Assembly (NCBI GenBank): GCA_947313765.1
Contig: CAMZNQ010000198.1
Location: 1 to 8,334 of the forward strand
Direction: 5' to 3'
From: an uncultured Sulfurovum sp.
GTDB lineage: Bacteria; Campylobacterota; Campylobacteria; Campylobacterales; Sulfurovaceae
DNA length: 8,334 bases
Position 1 is the first letter of the stretch; every line of letters starts with the position of its first letter. The notes below the pieces were generated by a model. The model searched no databases, was not told where the DNA came from, and saw only the letters and a program-made list of their open reading frames with translations. This document shows positions 1 through 5,210 of this stretch, in pieces. The position numbers and the translations under genes were made by a program.

Positions 1-141
1 TGCTGTACTTGCTGTAATTACAGTAGATGCATATCCACCATTAGCAGATATGCTTTTTATGTCAGCTTGTACTCCTGCTCCACCTCCTGAATCAGACCCA
101 GCAATAGTTAAGACAGATTTGTATTTTTTATGGTTTATCAA
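1..141 (-). CDS. thiD: Hydroxymethylpyrimidine/phosphomethylpyrimidine kinase, N-terminal fragment
   Basis: Reading the minus strand from 141 gives 47 codons that stay open to the window edge. They contain [20 protein letters not shown], the ribokinase-type signature at the N terminus of ThiD, followed by [17 protein letters not shown]. ThiD phosphorylates HMP and then HMP-P to make the pyrimidine half of thiamine, in the cytoplasm; the GSDSGGGAG loop and the following Gln belong to the substrate site in the family. The start is placed at TTG (141-139): an in-frame stop lies at 159-157, no ATG or GTG occurs before the conserved core, and a purine-rich AAGAAAGA stretch lies just upstream. About four fifths of the usual roughly 260-residue protein is outside the window. 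It is divergent from the TPR gene. The family call is firm; the TTG start is less so. Confidence 0.9.
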   Translation of the reverse strand, partial: MINHKKYKSVLTIAGSDSGGGAGVQADIKSISANGGYASTVITASTA

Positions 142-315
142 TTTATATCTTTCTTTTTATAAAATGATAACATAAAAATTTAATATTAAAAAATATTGAA
201 TATAATATTCACTGCAATATATGCTATTCTAAATAATTATTATTAATGTGTATTTTTGTATAAAAATTTATTCTTTAAGAAAATATCATATAAATTCTTT
301 TTTTATACACGTTTA

Positions 316-340
316 ATTTGTATTATAAATTAATACAAAT
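316..340. promoter_or_regulatory. 10-bp perfect inverted repeat over a probable -10 box; candidate operator
   Basis: The arms are ATTTGTATTA (316-325) and TAATACAAAT (331-340), separated by the 5-nt spacer TAAAT. They match at all ten positions. A TATAAA hexamer at 324-329 lies across the inner arm and spacer, and would place a transcript start near 335, about 24 nt before the ATG of the TPR gene. Its position over the -10 box suggests a repressor site for a homodimeric regulator. An RNA hairpin is less likely, because the stem is nearly all A-U and the transcript would probably start inside it. No regulator gene is visible in the window. Confidence 0.5.
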
Positions 341-345
341 CATTC

Positions 346-352
346 AGGGAGG
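346..352 (+). promoter_or_regulatory. Strong ribosome binding site of the TPR gene
   Basis: AGGGAGG lies 6 nt before the ATG at 359. It is the strongest Shine-Dalgarno match in the window and fixes the start of the TPR gene. Confidence 0.85.
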
Positions 353-358
353 TTTATT

Positions 359-1510
359 ATGTATAATTTAGAGACTATTATTGAGGAGCTTATGGAGAAA
401 TCTCTTCGTAACGATGCTAAAAAATATTTAGATGAAGAGGAGTTTCATGTAGCAAAAAAACTCTATCTGAAACTCTTAAAAGTTCAAAAAAGATTATTGA
501 TTTTAGATAAAAATTACTATGGTAATTTAATTGTTATAACCTTAAATACTTTAGCCTCTATACATAAAGAGGAGAATAGTTATATATCTGCAATAAGATA
601 TTATAAATACTCTACTTTTATAATAGAGAAACTATTAGATATTGACTCTATAGAAAAATCTTCTATGTTAGCTCAAAACTATAGATATATGGCAGATTTA
701 TATCGAATTGAGTATCAATATGAGGAGTCAATCTATTTTTATGGTAAAGCTAGAGATATATATCTAAATATATCTATTAATGATTATAAGAGAGAGTTAT
801 TGAGTATCTATAACTCTCTCTCTATTGTAGCTAATGAGGAGAATAGATTTAAAGATACAGAAGATGCATATCTTAGTGCATTAAGTATATATAAAGAGTT
901 AGTAGAGGAAGAGCCAGATAGATATAACTCTGAATTGGCATTAACTCTTTATAACTTAGCATCACTCTATTTTAAAAATAATAGAGTAAATAAGGCAGGG
1001 GAGGTATATCTTTTAGCTCTTGAACTTTTACTATATCTTCATCAAAAAGAGCCTTTTTTATATAAAGATACTGTAGCCTCTACTCTCTATTATCTTGGTA
1101 AGGTATATACAACACAACATGAGTATGTAGATGCCTTATCTGCATATAGAGCATCATTAAATCACTATATTGAGTTATCAGAAGATACTCCCTCTAAATA
1201 TGCTCCATATATTGCTATGATTTTTAAAGATTTATCTTCATACTATCTTACTCAAAATAAGATGGATATGGCTCAATATTTTCACTTAAAACTAGTTAAT
1301 ATCTATAAAGAGTTAATCTATTATGATGAAGATAGATATACTCTTGAACTAGCTTCATCTATTATTGATGGTGTTAGATATTATCAACAACATACCATAT
1401 CTCTTTATGAAGCAGAAGCGATTATCTTCCATAAAGATTATTTGGAGGTAGATGACTTACTAGAAGAGATAGAGTGTTTGCGATATGAGCATTGTCCCTC
1501 ATATGCTTGA
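359..1510 (+). CDS. Tetratricopeptide-repeat protein of unknown function
   Basis: The protein has 383 residues, with no signal peptide and no membrane segment, so it is probably cytoplasmic. After an N-terminal helical region it is built from about six helix-turn-helix repeats with a period near 46 residues. The recurring first-helix cores are LNTLASIH (62), YMADLYRI (110), YNSLSIVA (151), LYNLASLY (197), LYYLGKVY (243) and FKDLSSYY (289), each followed by a Y/A-rich second helix. Between repeats, acidic linkers of the EEEPDRYNSELA type recur (183-194, and less exactly at 229-240, 275-286 and 321-332). This long-period TPR_10/TPR_12-like pattern usually forms a curved protein-binding scaffold. 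The last 45 residues lack a clear repeat. No catalytic domain is attached, so the partner cannot be predicted. The gene stands alone, divergent from thiD and convergent with the transpeptidase 7 bp away, behind a possible operator and a strong RBS. The TPR architecture is clear; the biological role is unknown. Confidence 0.87.
   Translation: MYNLETIIEELMEKSLRNDAKKYLDEEEFHVAKKLYLKLLKVQKRLLILDKNYYGNLIVITLNTLASIHKEENSYISAIRYYKYSTFIIEKLLDIDSIEKSSMLAQNYRYMADLYRIEYQYEESIYFYGKARDIYLNISINDYKRELLSIYNSLSIVANEENRFKDTEDAYLSALSIYKELVEEEPDRYNSELALTLYNLASLYFKNNRVNKAGEVYLLALELLLYLHQKEPFLYKDTVASTLYYLGKVYTTQHEYVDALSAYRASLNHYIELSEDTPSKYAPYIAMIFKDLSSYYLTQNKMDMAQYFHLKLVNIYKELIYYDEDRYTLELASSIIDGVRYYQQHTISLYEAEAIIFHKDYLEVDDLLEEIECLRYEHCPSYA
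789..821. repeat. 12-bp perfect inverted repeat inside the TPR coding region
   Basis: Bases 789-800 (AGAGAGAGTTAT) pair without mismatch with 810-821 (ATAACTCTCTCT) around a 9-nt loop at 801-809. The mRNA could form a hairpin at codons for KRELLSIYNSLS. It may be chance from alternating AGA/GAG and TCT/CTC codons. Confidence 0.6.
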
Positions 1511-1514
1511 CTCA

Positions 1515-1553
1515 CTCCTACTCTGGTAACTGTAGGAGCAGAGGAGATTTTTT
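1515..1553 (+). terminator. Hairpin plus T run at the convergent TPR/transpeptidase junction; possible terminator
   Basis: Two alternative stems can form just after the TPR stop. One is a perfect 7-bp stem, CTCCTAC (1515-1521) with GTAGGAG (1532-1538). The other pairs CTCTG (1521-1525) with CAGAG (1539-1543), extended by CTC (1515-1517) with GAG (1544-1546) around a 3-nt bulge; it is followed almost at once by six Ts at 1548-1553, as a rho-independent terminator for the plus strand requires. The element overlaps the last codons and the TAG stop of the minus-strand gene, so transcription from each side would read into the other coding region without it. Confidence 0.4.
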
Positions 1554-2264
1554 AATATCAAGCCATTTTAAAATTTTTACTATCTCTTTTTCTCTCATGG
1601 CAGTACACCCTGCTGTTCCCTTTCCTGATGGACTTTGAATATGAACAAAGATACATGAACCTGACTTAGATATATTTTCTGGATTGTGTTTAACGGTAAT
1701 ACCATATTTATATAGATTGTTTTTCAATCTCATATACTCAAAGCTTTTATAATCTTTTTTAACTCTTTTACTATCAATAATAGTGTTATAGAATTTTGAG
1801 TGACTATCATCAACACAGTGGTTAGTTCGACTATACTTCTCATAGGGAAAGTTAATTTTAAACTCTCTATATCCAAATCCATTTCCTAATCTAAATAGAC
1901 CTGCAGGTGAGCGTCCATCTCCCTCTTTTTTGATGTATCTTGCATCTTTTGGGATATGGTGTAATCCTAAACCCCATCCTAGACCATTTCTGCCTAAAAC
2001 TACATCTATTCTTTTACCAACTTTAAACCAATTACCCTTTTTATCTTTTTCATAACGTTGAAGTTTTCCATCTTTGGTATTCCACCCTTTAGTTGTAACC
2101 TTAATCAGTTGGCTTGTCTCATTTGGAATTGTAATTTTTGTTATTTTATTACTCTTTGTAGCCTCTTCCATAATAGATGTTGGTTTAATAGGTGTAGATA
2201 ATCCTGTTGCTTGACATGCTGTAAAAAGAAGCGTTCCTAAAGCAAATAGAGTTAATGTTTTCAT
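1518..2264 (-). CDS. L,D-transpeptidase (YkuD-type) domain protein, probable lipoprotein
   Basis: The protein has 248 residues. L,D-transpeptidases are periplasmic enzymes that form 3-3 peptidoglycan crosslinks or attach proteins to the wall through a catalytic Cys. Here the C-terminal segment has the diagnostic HxxxxxxxxGTAGCTAM arrangement: His208, then GTAGC with the likely nucleophile Cys220, preceded by GSCIFVHI and followed by a helix and PLLLQLP. GDGRSPAGLF (115-124) matches the family's substrate-loop region. The N terminus is a short signal sequence ending in LFTAC, so Cys17 is probably lipid-modified; Phe at -3 is an imperfect lipobox. Residues 18-50 look like a tether. The ATG start fits the signal peptide, although the AAGGA motif sits 11 nt upstream, somewhat far. 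It is divergent from the antiporter gene across 42 bp. Whether it makes crosslinks, trims peptides (as the YkuD-like Csd6 does in Helicobacter) or attaches proteins cannot be read from sequence. Confidence 0.88.
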   Translation of the reverse strand: MKTLTLFALGTLLFTACQATGLSTPIKPTSIMEEATKSNKITKITIPNETSQLIKVTTKGWNTKDGKLQRYEKDKKGNWFKVGKRIDVVLGRNGLGWGLGLHHIPKDARYIKKEGDGRSPAGLFRLGNGFGYREFKINFPYEKYSRTNHCVDDSHSKFYNTIIDSKRVKKDYKSFEYMRLKNNLYKYGITVKHNPENISKSGSCIFVHIQSPSGKGTAGCTAMREKEIVKILKWLDIKKSPLLLQLPE

Positions 2265-2267
2265 TTA

Positions 2268-2276
2268 TGTTATAAT
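2268..2276 (+). promoter_or_regulatory. Extended -10 promoter for the antiporter gene
   Basis: TGTTATAAT is a perfect TATAAT (2271-2276) with the upstream TG of an extended -10. A start near 2283 would give a leader of about 24 nt that includes the GAGGAA ribosome site. The motif lies between the start codon and the ribosome site of the divergent transpeptidase gene, whose own candidate -10 (minus-strand TATAAG, 2293-2288) lies inside the antiporter leader. The two promoters therefore overlap and may interfere with each other. Confidence 0.55.
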
Positions 2277-2294
2277 CCTTTTTTAATCTTATAT

Positions 2295-2300
2295 GAGGAA
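2295..2300 (+). promoter_or_regulatory. Ribosome binding site of the antiporter gene
   Basis: GAGGAA lies 6 nt before the ATG at 2307, supporting that start. Confidence 0.75.
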
Positions 2301-2306
2301 AAAATC

Positions 2307-3692
2307 ATGGAAAATTTGGGAGTTATCTCCATTCTTATACCACTATTTATTATCATAATGGCAATTATAACAAAAGATGTAGTAGTATCTCTACTATCTG
2401 GAATATTTTTTGCCCAATTAGTTTTGCATAATTACAATCCATTAGACTCCATAGTTGCTCTATTGGATGCATTTGTGGGACTTTTTGCTGAAGGGTGGAT
2501 TACAAAAACTGTTCTATTTGCACTATTGGTTGGGGCAATTATTAAACTAATAGGAGATGTTGGAGGTGTTAAAGGGTTTATTAGTTATCTAAATAGAAAA
2601 CATCAAAAATTAGACTCTAAAAAGGGTTCACTTCTAATAGCCTATTTTTTAGGAGTTATCATCTTTATAGAGTCTACAATTACTTCACTTGTAGCAGGAA
2701 CAGTAGCACGTCCATTGTGCGATAAAAATGGAGTTAGTAGAGAGAAGTTAGCTTTTGTTTGTGACTCTACCTCTGCACCCGTCTGTTCACTAATTCCTTT
2801 TAATGCTTGGGGTGCATTGTTATTGGGATTGATTGTTACAGCTATTGACTCTTCTGTAATTGAGGGTAATGGAGTTATGTTGTTAACTGAGTCTATTATA
2901 TTTAACTTCTACTCATGGATAATGGTTATCTTTGTACTATTGGTTATTGTTTTTGATATTGATATTGGAGCAATGAAAAATGCAAAACCTCATAGATGTG
3001 ATTTTAAAAAAGAGGTTGACTATTTCTCTACTAAATCACCTCTTTTAATGGTACTTCCTCTTGTAGTTTTGGTTTTTATGGTTCCTATTTCTCTCTACTA
3101 TACAGGTAATGGAGATATATTAAAGGGTTCTGGCTCTACCTCTGTATTTTACTCTGTAATTGCTACATTACTATTTATATATCTATATTATGTAATTGGT
3201 GGACATATGAGACATAAAGAGTATTTTAATTCTCTATATGCAGGTATTTCAGATATGATACCAATTGTTCTTATTTTGCTATTAGCCTTTTTAATTGGAG
3301 ATGTAATCAAACTTTTGGGTACAGCAAACTATCTATCTCAAATTATTAATGGAAACATACCTCCAATGTTACTTCCACTGCTAATTTTTATGGTATCTGC
3401 TATTACATCTTTTTCTACTGGAACAAGTTGGGGTACATTTTCAATTATGATGCCTATTGCTTTGGCACTATCTGCTACTTTTGATATATATATACCATTA
3501 ATGATAGGAGCAGTAGTATCTGGAGGAATATTTGGAGACCATGTATCTCCAATATCTGATACTACAATTATCTCATCAATGGCAAGTGGATGTGACCATA
3601 TAGAGCATGTACGAACGCAGATGCCTTATGCATTAATTGTTGCAGGTATTGCGTCAATACTCTATCTAATTTTTGGTTTTATTATGGTTTAG
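2307..3692 (+). CDS. Na+/H+ antiporter, NhaC family
   Basis: A 461-residue, very hydrophobic protein with roughly 11-12 membrane segments, the normal size for the NhaC branch of the ion-transporter superfamily. Such proteins sit in the inner membrane and exchange cytoplasmic sodium for protons; some relatives, such as the Bacillus MleN malate/lactate antiporter, couple to organic acids instead. Two signature blocks occur in corresponding halves of the protein: VCDSTSAPVCSLIPFNAWG (151-169) in the first, and TGTSWGTF (371-378) followed by GDHVSPISDTT (410-420) in the second. Charged residues inside hydrophobic segments (Glu122 in FIEST, Asp153, Asp411, His412, Asp418) are candidates for ion binding. 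The gene seems monocistronic: it has its own extended -10 promoter on the left and meets a convergent gene 21 bp beyond its stop. The family is secure. The transported substrate is inferred from the family only, so a specific gene symbol is not given. Confidence 0.88.
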   Translation: MENLGVISILIPLFIIIMAIITKDVVVSLLSGIFFAQLVLHNYNPLDSIVALLDAFVGLFAEGWITKTVLFALLVGAIIKLIGDVGGVKGFISYLNRKHQKLDSKKGSLLIAYFLGVIIFIESTITSLVAGTVARPLCDKNGVSREKLAFVCDSTSAPVCSLIPFNAWGALLLGLIVTAIDSSVIEGNGVMLLTESIIFNFYSWIMVIFVLLVIVFDIDIGAMKNAKPHRCDFKKEVDYFSTKSPLLMVLPLVVLVFMVPISLYYTGNGDILKGSGSTSVFYSVIATLLFIYLYYVIGGHMRHKEYFNSLYAGISDMIPIVLILLLAFLIGDVIKLLGTANYLSQIINGNIPPMLLPLLIFMVSAITSFSTGTSWGTFSIMMPIALALSATFDIYIPLMIGAVVSGGIFGDHVSPISDTTIISSMASGCDHIEHVRTQMPYALIVAGIASILYLIFGFIMV

Positions 3693-3708
3693 GTAAAGTT
3701 ACCTAGCC
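3686..3708. terminator. Hairpin between convergent genes, overlapping the antiporter stop codon; possible bidirectional terminator
   Basis: TAGGTAA (3690-3696) and TTACCTA (3699-3705) are perfect complements, giving a 6-bp stem with a 4-nt loop. One bulged base later, GG (3686-3687) can pair with CC (3707-3708), adding up to three more pairs. The TAG stop of the antiporter is part of the stem. No T run follows it on either strand, so it is not a standard intrinsic terminator. A bidirectional transcript-end or 3'-stabilising hairpin is a reasonable guess. Confidence 0.4.
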
Positions 3709-3713
3709 AAAAA

Positions 3714-5096
3714 TTATAGCTCTATTTTAAGTGCCTTTAGTGTCTCATAGGTAATTCCACCTGTTGCTAAAGAGTTATCTCTTTGGTATTTGTCAATAAT
3801 TTGACGAGTACCTCTACCTAACACTCCATCAACTTTACCAATATTATAACCCTTATCTTTGAGCGCATTTTGAATCTTTTTGATAACATCTTTGTTCATG
3901 TTTGTTTGACATAAAATTCTCTCCCAACTTTGATGTGCATCAGATATCTTCTCTCTTTTTGGTAACATCTTATATACAGCCTCAATGGGTGTTTTAACCT
4001 CTTGTGCCTCTTCTACTAATTTTTTAATTTTAACTACTTTATATTCTGCTTCACTCTCAACCTCTTTTACTGAAGCATTGTTTTCCATAATATTTTTTGT
4101 AATATTTATATGTTGAGCAGGAGTCTCTACTAAACAGATTTGGTGTCCTGTGTAGTTCCAAATTTTATCAACACTATCTCCTACTTTAATCCATCTGAAT
4201 TCTGCTTTTTTATCTAGGAGTTTCTTTTGAATAGTTTTGCTCTTAGCTGGACTTGTGAGTGTTTGAGTTGATGCTTCACTAATAAGTTTTTTAACTTTAA
4301 TAGTTTTTGTTTCTGCTGGAACTTCTATAATTTTAACAGATGCAGGAGTTTTAACAACTTTTTTCTTAATAACTTTATATTTCGCAGGAATTTTAATTAA
4401 ACACATAATCTCTCCTGTTGCACCATTTAGCTTTTGAGCAGGATTTACCCCTTTTTTCCAAACAGTTTTTGCTTTTTCAACTAATAGTTTCTCCTCTTTA
4501 TACTCATAGGTTGCAGGAATAGTAATTGTTTTTTTATAGGCAGGTTTTATCTCAATACTCTTATCTATAGTCTCATATTTAGCAGGAATAATTTGAATTT
4601 TCTCTTTTTGACCTTGCGTAATAATATTTTCAGTTATAGTTTTAAATTTTTCTGGAGTAAAGTACTCTTTATAACATGTTTTAGGTAGAGTATTTTTTAA
4701 ATCAACACCTTTTATCTTTGCAGCAACTAAAATTTCTTTACTTACAGGGGCAGATTTACGTCTTAAACTTGTTCTCCATGTACGCATGGCTGGTTTTATT
4801 TCAATGTTTTCAGTAACTTTTTTATAAGTTGCTGGAACTGCTATAAGTTTTTTAGTTTTTGGTGCTACTTCTACTTTTTCATCAATCCATTCATATTTAG
4901 CAGGGATAATTTCAATTTTTTCTGATGCCTCCTGAACTAATACTTTCTCTTCAACAGTTTTATATTTAGCAGGTATAACAACTTTAGCATAACACTCTCC
5001 AGCTTTTGCATTAGGTGGAACGAGAGATACTTCAGCTTGAACATAAGAGATAGGGATAAGTAGACTCAAGAGTATTGATGAGTAATTTTTTTTCAC
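3714..5096 (-). CDS. Secreted peptidoglycan-binding protein with four Cys/Trp-marked super-repeats
   Basis: The 460-residue product begins with a Sec signal peptide, probably cut after VQA (residue 21). The C terminus (about 402-460) is a PG_binding_1 domain: IQNALKDKGY, KVDGVLGRGTRQ, YQRDNSL, ITYETLKAL. Such domains hold proteins on peptidoglycan. The segment between is four super-repeats, each opening with Cys (35, 141, 232, 321) and closing with Trp (107, 213, 302, 391). Cys-to-Trp spacing is 72, 72, 70 and 70 residues, and each unit holds about three sub-repeats of the form IPAKYKxxxEKVxVxxA. A fifth Cys (396) precedes the wall-binding domain. Lysine- and valine-rich alternation suggests beta strands and perhaps an extended rod. 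Similar PAxYK repeats with this domain occur, as I recall, in other Gram-negative proteins of unknown role. The GTG start is fixed by AAAGGAAG 4 nt upstream and by the signal peptide. No catalytic motif is visible. Confidence 0.88.
   Translation of the reverse strand: MKKNYSSILLSLLIPISYVQAEVSLVPPNAKAGECYAKVVIPAKYKTVEEKVLVQEASEKIEIIPAKYEWIDEKVEVAPKTKKLIAVPATYKKVTENIEIKPAMRTWRTSLRRKSAPVSKEILVAAKIKGVDLKNTLPKTCYKEYFTPEKFKTITENIITQGQKEKIQIIPAKYETIDKSIEIKPAYKKTITIPATYEYKEEKLLVEKAKTVWKKGVNPAQKLNGATGEIMCLIKIPAKYKVIKKKVVKTPASVKIIEVPAETKTIKVKKLISEASTQTLTSPAKSKTIQKKLLDKKAEFRWIKVGDSVDKIWNYTGHQICLVETPAQHINITKNIMENNASVKEVESEAEYKVVKIKKLVEEAQEVKTPIEAVYKMLPKREKISDAHQSWERILCQTNMNKDVIKKIQNALKDKGYNIGKVDGVLGRGTRQIIDKYQRDNSLATGGITYETLKALKIEL
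5086..5093 (-). repeat. Run of eight As directly after the GTG start codon
   Basis: On the coding (minus) strand the GTG is followed by AAAAAAAA, which encodes Lys-Lys and the start of Asn. Slippage here would shift the frame at codons 2-4 and abolish the product, so it is a possible site of length variation or of polymerase slippage. Confidence 0.7.
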
Positions 5097-5100
5097 TTTT

Positions 5101-5108
5101 CTTCCTTT
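5101..5108 (-). promoter_or_regulatory. Ribosome binding site deciding the GTG start of the repeat protein
   Basis: Minus-strand AAAGGAAG ends 4 nt before the GTG. The signal peptide begins right at that codon (MKKNYSSILL), so the non-ATG start is well supported. Confidence 0.8.
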
Positions 5109-5123
5109 AAAATAATATTTTTT

Positions 5124-5129
5124 ATTATA
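5124..5129 (-). promoter_or_regulatory. -10 box of the peptidoglycan-binding repeat protein
   Basis: A perfect TATAAT on the minus strand would give a start near 5117 and a leader of about 21 nt. No clear -35 is seen. A 12-bp palindrome, ATTATTAATAAT (5138-5149), lies just upstream of it, but may be chance in such AT-rich DNA. This promoter separates the gene from the secA operon. Confidence 0.5.
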
Positions 5130-5152
5130 TACTTAATATTATTAATAATCTA

Positions 5153-5206
5153 TAAAAATAGATATTAACTTTTTTATGTTTAAATAAATTTAAAGTAGTT
5201 ATATCT
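5153..5206 (-). terminator. Possible weak terminator of the secA-lol operon
   Basis: Read on the minus strand just after the permease stop, AGATATAACT (5206-5197) can pair with AGTTAATATCT (5170-5160) with one bulged base. The loop is 26 nt, and A plus five Ts (5159-5154) follow. The position and T run suit an intrinsic terminator. The stem is AU-rich and the loop long, so this is tentative. Confidence 0.3.
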
Positions 5207-5210
5207 CTTA

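Larger units (their letters stand above)
142..358. promoter_or_regulatory. Divergent intergenic region between thiD and the TPR gene
   Basis: These 217 bp hold no convincing ORF or RNA gene. The stretch is extremely AT-rich with many T and A runs, as is usual for promoter regions in this phylum, where -35 boxes are often weak. Promoter-like hexamers occur on both strands, including TATAAT at 201-206 and TGCTATTCT at 222-230 on the plus strand. The strongest structure is the inverted repeat at 316-340, listed separately. I cannot place the thiD promoter with confidence; a TATAAA on the minus strand near 160 is one option. Confidence 0.5.

Noticed and set aside
142..358. Possible small gene or riboswitch in the intergenic region next to thiD
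   Set aside because: A thiamine (TPP) riboswitch would need its conserved CUGAGA and related cores upstream of thiD on the minus strand; I do not see them. No frame with a start and ribosome site gives a plausible peptide.
3714..5096. Short near-identical DNA repeats (for example around 4568-4600 and 4890-4922) as a mobile or CRISPR-like array
   Set aside because: They encode the PAKYE repeat units in frame with a spacing of 106 codons, so they are protein repeats and not a DNA array.
5138..5149. 12-bp perfect palindrome ATTATTAATAAT as an operator
   Set aside because: It contains only A and T in a region that is almost entirely A and T, where such palindromes are common. It is noted under the -10 box but not claimed as a site.
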